A DNA stretch of 64,000 nucleotides from Ochotona curzoniae (GCF_017591425.1 NW_024467121.1:23510707-23574706); one strand, 5' to 3'; shown: positions 13,400 to 24,565, numbered from the stretch's first letter. Notes: a model not told the origin generated them from the sequence alone. Numbers and translations are program-made.

Positions 13400-14318
13400 A
13401 CCAGGACTAAGGGCAGGCCTGGCAAGAGTTATTAGGGGTTGTGTCAACTAGGCTGCAGCATCAGCTAATATGCATGTAAATTATTTCTCTGGTGGGCTGA
13501 CTGTGCTGGGCCACAGTACCTTTTGGTTCACTTGAGATATGGGGCTGGGGCAGAACTGACTAGGTAGCTACATCCTCCAGTATGTGCATTGGCTAGTGCA
13601 GATAACAAACAAAGCCTGAACCTGTGTTGACGAGCAGACAGGAGTCAAGTATGAGGTCACTACAGGCCAGGTTTCTTGGGAGACTTTGCAACTGGACCTC
13701 TGGACTCAGACCCTAGCCACAGGGGACAATCACAGGGTGTGTTGTCCAGTCTCGTGATGCATGTGTCAGGACTGGGCCTTCTCAGTTGCTGATGCCTGTG
13801 CAGTGGACAGCATGCCCAGATGCACATTAGGAACATGAAAGCCAGCTCATCTAGGCCAACAGGGGACATTGACTGTCTTGTGAGAGGATGGAAAACAGAA
13901 CAGGCTGGACAACGCTCCTGTCACGCTTTGCAGCATATCCCCATGTCTGTGGATGTACTACGGTGCACTTGGTTAGCCATTAGACCCTTGAAAAATTTTT
14001 CTCAACCCAAGAGCAAGGAAACCAACAACTTCTCAGAACTATCAAAATCACTCAGGTAATACCCTTGCAACACTTCCTCACATCGGGGTCTTTCGGGTGT
14101 CATCAAAGGACTATCCCCCATCCCCAGGTGCTAATTGTAGTTCCACAGCAAGGGGCAACCCCCTCCTCCTCCCTTGCTGACATAGGAAGACAAAAAATTG
14201 GAAACATTTGTATCTCCCACCTTCCTCCATATTTCACCCTCCCCATCCTAATCAGAGTTCCAAACGGGTGCACATCTCTCTCAATTATGTAAACAATATT
14301 AAAAAGAAAATATTAAAA
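13400..14318 (+). mobile_element. Second, older copy of the composite retroposon 3' module
   Basis: Several stretches align in order with 11240-11737: 'gggctggggcagaactgactagg' region with 'cagtatgtgcat', then 'caggtttcttgggagactt', and near the end 'ggaaacatttgtatctcccacctt' followed by 'cctaatca'. It ends in an A-rich 'aatattaaaaaaaaa' tail. The short match 'aaaaacc' on both sides may be a target duplication. More diverged than the copy at 10.8 kb. Confidence 0.5.
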
Positions 14319-14479
14319 AAAAACCTGCTTGCCTAGAAATCTTCAATTTGAAAGGTTAAAAAGAAAAAAGACATGCTTTTTGAAATGTTGACAGTTTTGC
14401 TCTGTAGCTAGAGCTTGATCAGAGGGTGAGAGGAATTGCGAGGTCTTTCCACCCACTCATTAAAGATGGTTCTCTTCTT

Positions 14480-14512
14480 CACTTGATCTTAGCCAAAAGG
14501 CTGAGAAGCGAT
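14480..14512 (-). pseudogene. Truncated U2 snRNA retropseudogene (nt 1-33) with TSD
   Basis: The minus strand reads U2 snRNA from its exact 5' nucleotide to about nt 33 with one mismatch (CAG for CGG near nt 11). It is flanked by near-identical 15-16 bp direct repeats, 'gatggttctcttctt' (from 14465) and 'gatggttcctcttctt' (14513-14528), and has no poly(A). This is the structure of a tailless retropseudogene: 5' end complete, 3' end cut short. It is far too short to be a functional U2. Confidence 0.9.
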
Positions 14513-14528
14513 GATGGTTCCTCTTCTT

Positions 14529-14945
14529 ATCACCTACCATTTCCCTAGTCACACTGGACTTATTTCTGAGACACATTTGTGGGTATCAGCCAGCTGTGAA
14601 CTATTGGACTTCCACTTGCTTGTGCTTTGGTCACTCCTGCTGCAGGTAACTGTATTGGTCTGTCATTTGATGAAGAAGCACCATTCTGTTATTGCTAAGG
14701 CAATGCCTACTTCCTTGTCATTCTAACTTGTTGTTTTCCCTAAATTTTCTTCGTAGTACTTGTCGGTACTTACTGTGCTTTAAAATTCATTGTCCTTGTT
14801 TATTGAACCACCACTCATTCTGTTGCTAAAATACAAACTTCACAAAAAAGTGGAACTTTGCTTCGTTGACTGATGCATCTTCCAGTCCTGAATTGTTGCC
14901 TGGCACACTACAAGTGCATGATATGTATTTTGTTTAATGAACGTC
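14529..14945 (+). repeat. LINE-2 3' end (ancient)
   Basis: The terminal part 'ttgttgcctggcacactac' followed by 'tgtttaatgaac' is the L2 3' end motif; upstream sequence fits diverged L2. The U2 fragment sits at its left edge. Confidence 0.65.
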
Positions 14946-15220
14946 TTAGTTTACAAGAGACAAAATTATAAAATACAAGTGGAACACAAAGATATGCGCC
15001 TGAGGGAGTGCTCCATTTTTGAAGAAGCCCTGAGGAAAAAGTATGAATGTTGGTAGAACCAGGCTAGTCGCTCATTGGAGTCAGTAAGGAGCTAAGAACA
15101 AGAACAATGAAAACAAGAAAGAAATGTTTGATGAGAAAATTTCAAGACAATGAGGGAAATGATGGTTTCATTAATTGATGAAGGGATGGGTGACAAAAGA
15201 CTATCTTTGTGGGGGTGTTG

Positions 15221-15422
15221 ATGGATTTATTTATATTACTTGAAAGAAAGATCTTCCATCTGCTTTTTACTCTCCAAATGACTACTATGGCCAGAGCTTA
15301 AAGCTGGGAGGTAGGAGCTTCTTCCAGGTCTCCCAGGCAGGTGCAAGGGTCCAGTTACTTGGGTTATTCCCTGCTTTTCCAGGCTAGTTAGCATGGAGCT
15401 GGATTAGCAGTAAGGCAGTTGG
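15221..15422 (-). repeat. CSINE antisense, truncated
   Basis: Has the tail, 'gatcttccatctgct', 'cttcttccaggtctccca' and 'tttccaggctagttagc', then stops short of the SINE 5' end where the next, oppositely oriented SINE starts. Confidence 0.8.
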
Positions 15423-15725
15423 GCACCTGACACAATGGCTCAGTGGCTAAATCCTCCTTGATTGCACTGGGATTCTGTTTGGGTGCCTGTTCAAGTTCTG
15501 CCTGATTCACTTCCTGTCCAGCTCCCTGCTAATGGCCTGGGAAAGCAACAGAGTTGTCCAAAGCCTTGGGACCCTGCATTTGCTTGGAGACCCAGAAGAA
15601 GCTCTTGATTCCTAGTTTTGGATAGGCTCAGCTCCAGCCATTGCAGCTACTTAGGAAGTGAACCAGTGGGTGGAAGGAAGATCTTTCTCTCTGTCTCTCC
15701 TCCACTCTGTAAATCTGCCTTTTAG
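15423..15725 (+). repeat. CSINE, head-to-head with its neighbour
   Basis: Starts 'gcacctgacacaatggctc', includes 'ctccctgctaatggcctggg' and ends at 'ctgtaaatctgccttttag' without an A tail. With 15221-15422 it forms an inverted repeat with almost no spacer. Confidence 0.85.
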
Positions 15726-16445
15726 TATGCTATTCCACTGTGCTGACACCAAAAGACCAATTCTTGCAGGCAATGATTTTGAGTAGTTTGCTTTTAAAAT
15801 GAAGGAGAAGAACATGGACAATTGGAAGAAGAAACTTGTTCCAGTGTGATGTTTTAAAGATGGACAATGAATCAGAACCAGGTCTTTGTATATTTTCTTT
15901 ACTCTCACATGCAGTTTTGAAAATAAGTAATTAACCCATTGATACTAATGGAAACTTGAGGCGTTAAAGCTATAAATTAAATTCAGCAGCAGTAGCTTTA
16001 TACCTTCTTGCCCTCTGCAATATTCTGAAGTTTAACTTGAGTCGAACAAGTTTTGTTAACCAGAAGTATTTTTTCAGATTATTAGTCCATATATTTTACC
16101 TTAAAAAATAATTTTCAGTTCTACATTCAGTTGTTTAAATCTTTTCTGGTTTATTTTGGTGTACATGTTGAGTGAATGTAGTAATATTTAGGAGATTTCT
16201 ATTTTTGACCTTTCAATGAAAAATTGGAGACATGGGTATAGTATACAAATTACTTTTATTTAGCAGTTAACATTTTGTTGTATTTGCACTCTGTAAAAAT
16301 ATTTCAAAGAAATTATGATACCATGATGTCTTTAAACCACTATTCTTCAGTATGAATCTCTGTAAAATAAGAGCACTTTATTATATAATTCACAGTACCA
16401 CAATCACACTCAATAAAATTCACAAATATTTAGTATTAATTCAGT

Positions 16446-16781
16446 TCCAGTGGCCTAACAGATGAATTTTCTGCATGACAGTATGACATCATCCCATATG
16501 GGCACTGATTCCTGTCCTGGCTGATCCACTTTGTGACCCAGTTCCCTGCTTATGGCCTCGGAAAGCAAAGGAAGATGACACAAGCCCTTGCGCCCCTGCA
16601 TCCACATGGCTTCCAGCTTGGAACTGGCCCTATCTCTAGCTATTGCAGTCATGTTTAGGGATTGAACCAGCGGATAGAAGATCTCTCGCCCTCGCTCCCT
16701 TCCTCCCTCTCTCCCTCTCTCCCTCTCTCCCTCTCCCTCTCCATTACTCTGTAACTTAGACTTTCCAAGTCTTAAAAAAAA
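16446..16781 (+). repeat. CSINE with (CCCTCT)n expansion
   Basis: CSINE body with 'catcccatatgggcactg' and an expanded CCCTCT tract at about 16690-16742, then a short A tail. 'ttcagttc' flanks both sides (16440 and 16787), a likely short TSD. Confidence 0.85.
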
Positions 16782-18081
16782 TCATTTTCAGTTCATACTC
16801 ATACTTTACATAGTTACCTGAAGTATGTTTTACAGTGGGTGTGTTGAAATCATAATGCATTAAGGGCTTCACATTACATTTGGCTCTTGCCCCTCGGAAG
16901 TCTCTTCTGGTCTTACCTCTTCCAGTCACACAGAATTATTAGAGAAAGGCCTTAAGGAAAGTCTTCTCTTCTGGGATGCTCTTGCTTTATAGAGAAAGCA
17001 TTTATTTTAAAATGGAAGTTCAATCTAAAGGGTTTACCTGCAATGTTTTTATCACGAAGCTTTCCATGGTGATCTTGTTACTGATACTGCATTATGTCAG
17101 GAGGTTCTTAATATTTACTTCATGGAAGTATTAGTGATATTATCATTATTCATCAGGTTGAACTGACAGTGGCTTCATACTTTGATGATAAAGTTTCGTT
17201 CTTGTGCTTGACAGATAATCTGTAGGTTGTCATGTTGGCATGCAGTTTTCAGTTATTTACCACTTATTCAGTGATTGGAGTCTTCCTTGATGATTTGTGC
17301 TTAGGTCAGTTATTTTATTACAAGCTTATTCTCCCTTAACTGATTTTTAAAAATGAAATTTTAGTTGACTAAGACAAAGGATGGTTCATAAATTGAGCTA
17401 TAGTTAGTCCCTTTGTTTATTCTTTGAGATGATACAGTTCTAAGCAACAAAACAATATGGACTTTGCCCTCTTGGCAGTTTCAATTTAATGTACATTCTT
17501 TTTAGGATGTTTAGAAATTTTGTTACATGTTAATTTTTCTTATTCAATGAAAATGAAACTAGTGTCCATTGTTATTTCTCAAATTTTAACACATTCCCAA
17601 TAGCATATTATGTAAAGATAAGATGTTACACTGTGTATATCTGGGTAATTAACTTGTTTATTTCCTGAAGTCTGATTATATATAAACTATTTACTCTGGT
17701 ATGTGAGTGCACTAGAATGTGCTGCAGTCAAAAACGATAATGTTGATATTTATTGAAATGAAAACTATACAATATTCAGTGACCAAATGACTTGTGATGA
17801 TGCGATCAGCTATGGTTTCATGATTTTTGAAAATGGTTAGAAAATGCTTGGCAAAAGTGCACTTTAAAAAATTAGCGATGCCTAACTGTGAGTGGTGAGG
17901 ATTTCTAATTTGCTTGTGCCTTGGGTGTGAGTTTTCCTGATTAAACATGCATGATTTTTACAGTGAAGTAAAGTAAGAAGTATTTTTAACTGTTTTAAAG
18001 CCAACTTGCCTAAATAGTAGTGTTAATTTAACAGTGTCACAAAATTTTACACTTAAATATGGTTAAAGTTGTACAATTTTT

Positions 18082-18402
18082 AAAGATCTCTATATTCTTA
18101 TCAGAAAGGCAGATATACAGAAAGGAGGAAAGACAGAGAGCAAGATCTTCCATCCGATAATTCACTCCCCAGGTGGCTGCAACGGCTGGAGCTGAGCTGA
18201 TCGAAGGCCAGGATCTCAGAGACTTCTATGTCTTCCACATGGGTACAGGGTCCCAAAGCTTTGGGCCGTCCTCTACTGCCATCCTCTACAAGCAGGGATC
18301 TGGATAGGAAGTGGAGCTGCTGGAATTAGAACTGGCACACATATGGGATCCTGGTGCTTTCAAGGCGAAGACTTTAGCCACTAGGCTATTGCAGTGGGCC
18401 CT
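18082..18402 (-). repeat. CSINE antisense, full length
   Basis: All landmarks are present from 'gatcttccatccgataattc' to the 5' end 'gctattgcagtgggccc'. The flanks share 'aatttttaa', consistent with a TSD. Confidence 0.92.
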
Positions 18403-18436
18403 AAATTGTAAATTTTTAAGGCCCATGATTGATAAA

Positions 18437-18476
18437 ACACACACACGCACACACATGTACACGCACGCGTGCGCGT

Positions 18477-18518
<42 letters not shown>
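18437..18518. repeat. (CA)n microsatellite with CG-rich alternating core
   Basis: About 82 bp of strictly alternating purine-pyrimidine, with the central 'gcacgcgtgcgcgtgc' at roughly 18463-18478 rich in CG steps. Such tracts readily adopt Z-DNA. The ORFs it generates are spurious. Confidence 0.95.
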
Positions 18519-18520
<2 letters not shown>

Positions 18521-18547
18521 AATAAAAAACAAAACAAAACAAAACTG

Positions 18548-18852
18548 AGAGTGGGCATTGTGTCATAGCAGCTTCTTGGGATGTCTATCACTGTATTAAA
18601 TTGCCTGGTTTAGTCTGTTTATTCTGTATTTCTAATCCAGTTGCCTGCTAATTTGCTTGAGTGGCCACAGGTGATAGAGCAAGAACTTAGATTCTTGCCA
18701 TCTGTGTGGAAGCCTGAGTGGGGTTCTGGCCCTTGGCTCTGGTCTCACACATCTCTGGCTGCTGTGAGCATGGAGAACTGAATCAGGGCATGTAAGATCT
18801 CTATCTTTACCCTTCTTTCTGCCACTGTGCCTTTCAAATAAGTTAATCTTTT
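18548..18852 (+). repeat. CSINE, old diverged copy
   Basis: Recognisable by 'gggcattgtgtcatagcagc', 'gttgcctgctaatttgc' and the end 'tgcctttcaaataagttaatc'. The tail type (caaataa) is that of the older C subfamilies. Confidence 0.75.
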
Positions 18853-19499
18853 AAAAATTTCTTTCAAAGATAATTTTAAAAATTGCATCCTTTGAATTCA
18901 ATCAAATACAAATACCTCTTGTGTTTGTTAGTGGATGCCATATGTCATCTTTGTATCTAAATTATTCTTGAGGTGGCCAAAGTATTTATTTGAATTTGAA
19001 TTTTGCAGAATCTGCTAAGAACAGTTGTTCTAAAATATTGTTGACATGTGTGTGCTTAACTAGAAACAGGGTTTGGTAGACAGATGAGAAATGTTGCCTC
19101 TGGAAGTGTGGTTTTTGCAAACTGGTGATTTCTGTGACAACCATATTCATTAAAGAAAATGTATTAGGAGAAGTTCACATTAACAAGTCATGATTTAAAT
19201 CCAATTTAAGACCACAAATGGTATCCCATGTTAATACCAATATGTCAAAGTCTATGATAATTAAAATCTCATAATTAGGAATATGGATCATAAAATTTTT
19301 AAAATCTCCTGTGGACAATATAGAGTTTGAGAGCTTGAACGTAATCCCCTGATTTTCCAGACCCCTTGTGTTATGAAACAAAATGTAAGACCTTGTCTGT
19401 TTCCTCTCTATTTCCTATGAGTAAGATTCTGGGTAACAAATCAGAAAAATGAGTAGAAACCTGGAGCTTCCTTGATGCAGCTTGGTTTTTGAACGTTTT

Positions 19500-19735
19500 T
19501 CTCATCGTTCACTTCATTGGCATTGCAGAGTGTGACAGCTAGCAGTGAAAGAACTCAGAGGTTCTGCTGCATTCTGCTGCTCTACCACCTTGCTCCGTTC
19601 AGTTCCTCATTCGGCGCCACCTACTGCTGCCTGCCTTCTTGGAGAAGCCAGAAGTGCCAAGGACAGGACGTGCAAGGGGATAACCTGAGCCAGGAGTCAG
19701 GATAGTGGGCACCCCCTCTTGTTAGCCTTGAAAGT
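19500..19735. other. Unclassified GC-richer stretch
   Basis: About 235 bp noticeably richer in GC than the flanks, with no repeat or coding similarity I can name. It may be an old repeat or a conserved intronic element. Confidence 0.3.
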
Positions 19736-19924
19736 TTTTCTCGATTTCCTCATTAGAGAAAAGATGTTCTTGGTATGAGAAGGGCCACACAGAGAGAAGG
19801 TTTGGGGAAGATGTGGGATGGCACATAGACAGTTCCATTGTTTTGGGAGATGATCACTGAATTTGGCTATTTTCCCAAAAGTGCAGTCTCTTCAGAAGAG
19901 CTTGTGGTTTTTATTCCAATGGTC

Positions 19925-20105
19925 CTGGAATTAATCCTTATTCAGTTACTTGGCAAACTATGTGTCTTGGGCAAGTTATTTAGCTGTTCTGGATCTTTTG
20001 TATTCATTGATTTATAAAGTACAGTGTAATTATGTAGCACATATTGGGTTTGTCCTGTGAATTAAGTGAATGACATTTAAGAACCACTTGGTGAGCACTC
20101 CACAG
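19925..20105 (+). repeat. MIR
   Basis: 'atgtgtcttgggcaagttat' is the MIR core, followed by a diverged 3' part ('gaattaagtgaatgac'). Confidence 0.7.
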
Positions 20106-20283
20106 ATATCCCCACTGAATTGCTCTCTACCAAGGCACTGCGCATGCTCACCTAAAACACTCCTCATTCAGTGAATTAAATGAATCTCTTAGAGTTGATA
20201 TGTTAAGTCTTAACTGGGCACTGCATTTTTGCCTCAAATACTGAAACAGTCAATGAAAGAAATACTTGCACCTTTTAAAGATT

Positions 20284-20581
20284 GGGCCCGGCGCGGTGGC
20301 GCAAGTGGTTAAGGTCCTCACCTTGCACGCCCGGGATCCCATATGGGCACCGGTTCTAATCCCGGCAGCCCCGCTTCCCTTCCAGCTCCCTGCCTGTGGC
20401 CCGGGAAAGCAGTCGAGGACGGCCCAAGGCTTTGGGACCCTGCACCCGCATGGGAGACCTGGAAGAGACTCCTGGCTTCAGATCGGCATAGCATCGGCCG
20501 TTGTGTTCACTTGGGGAGTGAATCATCGGACGGAAGATCTTCCTCTGTCTTTCCTCTCTGTATATCCGCCTTTCCAATAAA

Positions 20582-20627
<46 letters not shown>
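20284..20627 (+). repeat. CSINE, youngest-looking full-length copy with (AAT)n tail
   Basis: Starts 'gggcccggcgcggtggc' and keeps CpGs throughout ('cacgcccgggatccc', 'gcatcggccg', 'catcggacgg'), a sign of recent insertion. The tail is an AAT microsatellite at about 20585-20621. It is the best single reference for the lineage's CSINE. The 5' part is the tRNA-derived pol III promoter region. Confidence 0.97.
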
Positions 20628-21139
20628 GAAGTTGGTTGCTTTTGTAGAGTGCTCCGTTCTGAGATCTGCAGAGTACTGTGCTTTCTCTCTGTTACACTAT
20701 TAATTGTGTGTAATGTGGACTGGAGGCTTCACAAGGATCTGATCAAAGCCTTCGTAATATTAATTATTTATTATTTTACAGTAACATGTATGGAGTGTTT
20801 ACTAGCAGAATAGGTTATATACTGTGAGCTGCTGGAATTTCCTAGTTATTTTTATAAACCCAGAATTTTGAATACTGCATGGCTCGTGATTGACATTAGT
20901 GTATATTGTTGTGTCTGTCAATACTTAACAAATTAACACTGTCAAGTTTATTTTCCCATAATATCCCACATATAAATACATGTTTTACTCTTTTAAAAAA
21001 TCTTGCAGTCATGCTACTAAAAAAATATTTAAAGTTTTGTTTTTGTTGTTATTAGCAGCCTATTAATTACAGCATTTAATAATCACTTGGAATATGATTG
21101 TATCGTATTTTGAGTAGCTTTTACAATCCTATTATGAGG

Positions 21140-21310
21140 TTATTTAAAGCACAACACTTAAGTTTCATTTAGGTATGATACTGAAATACTTTAAGATTAT
21201 GCCCTATTCCTGATGACAGCATCAGAAGCCTGAGTGATTAGAGTTACGTAGTACTTTGACTAGCATCACATAGCTGGTAGTGGGTGAGAGATTGTGCGTT
21301 TGAATATGGT
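21140..21310 (-). repeat. MIR-like fragment
   Basis: 'gactagcatcacatagctgg' with 'gtagtgggtgagagatt' corresponds to the antisense MIR core. Confidence 0.55.
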
Positions 21311-21892
21311 TGTTTCAAAATCTGTTGTCTTGATTTCACAGTAGTAACCTTAAAAAAAGCAGGTAAATCTTAAGTTGGGCATTCTCCCTTTCTTTTTCTG
21401 CCCTTCCTACCTATTTCCTATTAAATATTTACTATGAACACTTATATGTTGTCAGTGTCTTGGTTTCTACAAGAAGAGCCTGGCACATAATTTGTAACCT
21501 TTAAGTGATTTATCAAGTTAGATCAAGTTAACACATGTTAAACACTGTAGAATCATGTAGTGAACTACTACTGGCTGGGGTTATTAACACCTTTGGAAAT
21601 AAGGAGGTGAGAAGAAATAATGGATTCCAAGAATTGGATTGGTAGGCAGTGTAAGTTATAGGAAATTGGGTGATTGACTATTTTAAGTTAAATTAATATC
21701 TTTGATATTTTAATTTTATATTTATGACAATGCAAACTGACATTTTTAAACTCGTGTTTCAAATGGTAAGTAATATTGCTATATAAAATTTGACTCTGAA
21801 GAAGTTTTATGGTCTACTGATTCTGTTTTTTATTAATTTATACACCACCAAATTCCAGTTTCTTTCCATACTCATTTAAAATTCATGTGTTG

Positions 21893-22197
21893 GGCCTGGT
21901 GTGATGGCTCAGTGGCTAAATCCTCACCTTGTATGTGCTGGTTCATGTCTTGGCTGCTCCACTTTGCATCCAGCTTCCTGCTGGTGGCCTAGGAAAGCAG
22001 TTGAGGACGGCCCAATGCCTTGGTTCCCTGCACCTGCGTGGGAGACCTGGAAGAGGCTCCTGGCTTCAGATTGGCTCAGCTCTGAGCACTGCAGCCACTT
22101 GGGGAGTGAACCAGTGGATGGAAGGAAGATCTTTCTGTCTTTCCTATCTGAAAATCTGCCTTTGCAATAAAAAATAAATCTTTTTTTTTTTTTAAGG
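21893..22197 (+). repeat. CSINE with perfect 16-bp TSD
   Basis: TAAAATTCATGTGTTG stands at 21877-21892 and again at 22198-22213, directly bounding the element. The tail is 'aataaatc' followed by T13 and AAGG. Confidence 0.96.
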
Positions 22198-22270
22198 TAA
22201 AATTCATGTGTTGAGTATTTTAGTCACTCCCTTACATTGATTTCTCAACTTGGTTTCACTTTAATCCTTT

Positions 22271-22332
22271 ATCACAGCTTGGACTTTTGACTAAGATCAA
22301 GTGAAGTATCTGTTCTTATTAGTTAAAATCTA
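22271..22332 (+). pseudogene. U2 snRNA pseudogene fragment (about nt 1-62)
   Basis: Aligns with the U2 5' end; 'ctaagatcaagtgaagtatc' and 'tgttcttattagtt' cover the branch-site recognition region. About eight substitutions, 3' truncated, no A tail and no clear TSD. Older than the fragment at 14.5 kb. Confidence 0.85.
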
Positions 22333-22401
22333 GTTTTCTCTGTTCTTGCACAAGGGTCTGGGGGAAAGTGTGTAGTCATTCTCTGGTTACTTTAAATTCT
22401 T

Positions 22402-22686
22402 TTTAAAGATTTATTTATCTGTTTGCAAAATGGAGTTAGAGAAGGAGGGAGATCTTCCATCTGCTGGTTCACTCTAAATGGCCACACTGGCTGGGCCTGG
22501 GCCAGGCTGCAGCTGGGTGCCTCATCCACGTTTTCCACATGGTGCAGAGAACCAAACATTTGGACCATCTTCTGCTGGTTTCTCAGCGCATTCGCTAGGA
22601 ACTGGATTGGAAGGGGAGCAGCCAGGACTCAAATTGGCACCTATATTAGATGCCGGTGTTACAGGCAGCAGGTCAGTCCACTGCAA
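22402..22686 (-). repeat. CSINE antisense
   Basis: 'aaagatttatttatctgttt' tail, 'gatcttccatctgctggttc', and 5' end 'gatgccggtgttacaggcag'. Confidence 0.85.
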
Positions 22687-23429
22687 CTCTGACTTCCACT
22701 TCAGATTATTGAGCATGAAGTTCCACTGAATCCTTAATATCACACAGCAGTAATGATATGTTTTCCTAGTCTTTATGCTTTTCTGTTTTTCAGAAGCACT
22801 ATTTCATAGATTCTTCTCAAGTCTCCAGTGCATTTTTCTTTTAACTTGCTGTGAACTGATCACTCTTAATTTGTTGAAAACATAGAAGCAATGAAGAGGT
22901 GCTTTTTACCTGCTGCTGCTTTCCTTTGTACTGCATTTGGACTTTTATCCTGTTTCACTCTTGCTCCATCACTTAGCTTCTCACTAGACTCACACCTTTG
23001 ATTGCCTGTAAACTCTATTCCTTCTTGCCTATATAAGGAGATTGCACTACATAGTCTTTTTTTGTATTAAAAAATAACCTTATTTGTTGCATTACTACTA
23101 TCAGAATGTATTCACTTGAACAATATTTATGTTGTGTGTCCTGCCAAGAATACATTCGTATTAAAGGGACAGAAAGCAAGAAAGATACTAAATAAGTTAG
23201 TTATTTCATATTGTAGAAGATGATAGCAAAGGTGGAGGAGGTAATTATAAATTACTTGGGAATGCATGCTTGGAATATTATGTTGAGAATTCTGAAAATC
23301 AGTTTGGGGTCTGTGGCGGATGAAATACTGTGATGATGGGTCAGCATTGACTGTCACCATTGCTAAAGAAGGAAGCAGCAATTCATTTAACTGATGACCA
23401 AAGAGATGCTCTTTACCAAGGTTGTAAAC

Positions 23430-23507
23430 AGGGTAGGACTGGTATCTGTATAGAATGCTGACACCATAGGGTGGAGGATTATCTTGCTATACCACCATGC
23501 TGGCCCC
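23430..23507 (-). repeat. CSINE 5'-end fragment, antisense
   Basis: 'gtggaggattatcttgctat' and 'caccatgctggcccc' are the antisense SINE promoter region; the rest of the element is missing. Confidence 0.65.
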
Positions 23508-23744
23508 TAGAGAAAAAGATTTAAATACAGAAAAATTAGGTAATCCACCTCAGCCTGTTAATCTGGCCAGAATGGGTGATGGAGTGGAAAAGGATACGCA
23601 GTCAGGTTGTGAATAGCTTTGTGAGGAAATTCAAGACTACTGTACATTTGCACTAAGTTTTGTGTATAGGAGAAAGCTCTGTTAATTCTCGCTTCTTATA
23701 TGAAACATATTGTAGCAGATTAATTCAAGTGCTTTTAGAAATGC

Positions 23745-24028
23745 CTGCAGCCCACACTAGAATCCCTGGTTACAGGTCCTGCTTCCATTTCTCATGCAGT
23801 GTCCTGCTGATGAGCATAGCAAGAAGCAGTAGGTGATGCCTGCCATGTCTGGCTGCCTGCCACCTGTGAGACAGACTAACGCGCTTCCTGGTCCTTGCCT
23901 TCAGCCTGGTCCTGCCCTGGTTGCTGTGGGCACCTGGGGAGGAACCGACAGATGAAAGGTCTTTCTGTGTCTCTCTTTCTCCCTATTTCCAATTCTTTCT
24001 GTCCCTTTGCCTTTCAAATCAGTTAGTA
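23745..24028 (+). repeat. CSINE, old, 85 bp upstream of an AKT3 exon
   Basis: 'gtgtcctgctgatgagcat', 'gcacctggggaggaacc' and the tail 'tgcctttcaaatcagttagt' identify an older C subfamily copy. It lies just before the polypyrimidine tract of the 24114 exon. Confidence 0.75.
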
Positions 24029-24113
24029 AGCGTTACAAAGTATTTATGACTTGACTTAAATTTAGATCATACATATTTGATTTACATATTTAAAGAGCCA
24101 TTTTTTTTTCTAG

Positions 24114-24225
24114 AGTGCCAGTTAATGAAAACAGAGCGACCAAAGCCAAACACATTTATTATAAGATGTCTCCAGTGGACCACTGTCATAGAGAGAACAT
24201 TTCATGTAGATACTCCAGAAGAAAG
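24114..24225 (+). CDS. AKT3: AKT3 internal coding exon, c.173-284 (PH domain second half)
   Basis: Encodes AKT3 residues 58 (last two codon bases) to 95 (first two bases of Arg95). AKT3 is a cytosolic and membrane-recruited Ser/Thr kinase of the PI3K-PDK1-mTORC2 pathway. The translation begins [12 protein letters not shown] and matches AKT3; AKT1 has Arg where Lys68 lies and Glu where Asp90 lies. The exon carries the last strands of the PH domain, including Arg85, equivalent to AKT1 Arg86 that contacts the phosphoinositide head group. The acceptor is a T-rich tract ending ctag at 24110-24113. The next AG, two bases downstream, would shift the frame, so the first AG is used. The donor is AG/gtaaga. 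Exon length is 112 nt, entering and leaving after the first and second codon base respectively. No substitution or frame break is visible. The partner exon upstream is outside the window or was not found. Confidence 0.97.
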
Positions 24226-24565
24226 GTAAGAGACTTTTATTTCATGTTCAATTAAAAAGCAATAATTAAAGATGTCTTTGCATTTGACACTACCATCTGT
24301 AAATATATTATTTATTTGTAAAATGCTATAGTGTCTTACTTAATCTGTTTCTGATATGATTAGTGAAGGCTTGCAAAATACCAAATCAAAATATTTGAAA
24401 AATTCCCTGAGAGATACTTCATTAGACAAAACAGAAGATTTAAAGGATAAAATCTGTGATGGCTCTGCTGGCCAGTCCTCCACCTGCCAGCACTGGCATT
24501 GGTTAGTGGCGCCAGATTTTTCCTCAAACATACCATGCTCCTTTCGTATTTAAATCTTTTCTCTA

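Larger units (their letters stand above)
1..24113 (+). other. AKT3: AKT3 intron upstream of the c.173 exon (partial)
   Basis: No AKT3 exon was seen here; the expected preceding exon (c.47-172, first half of PH) is absent on reading, so this is the 3' part of a long intron. Repeats are listed separately. I recognise nothing in 1-1089, 1396-2379, 3866-4399, 5260-6080, 6600-8260, 11751-12549, 12873-13399, 15725-16445, 16782-18081, 18853-19500, 20629-21130 and 22687-23425 beyond AT-rich DNA. Confidence 0.85.

Noticed and set aside
14480..14512. Functional U2 snRNA gene
   Set aside because: Only 33 nt with no Sm site, stem-loops III-IV or promoter elements.
18286..18591. ORFs with Val-Cys or Thr-His runs
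   Set aside because: Translations of the (CA)n tract.
20284..20360. tRNA gene at the head of the young CSINE
   Set aside because: The SINE head is tRNA-derived but diverged, and it is joined to the SINE body; not a free tRNA gene.
20343..20813. 156-codon ORF on the + strand
   Set aside because: It lies in a CSINE and its (AAT)n tail; the peptide ends in poly-Ile from the microsatellite.
1..24113. The AKT3 exon c.47-172
   Set aside because: Looked for the encoded WRPRYFLL and PQDVDLPYP region in the + strand; not seen, so presumed upstream of the window.
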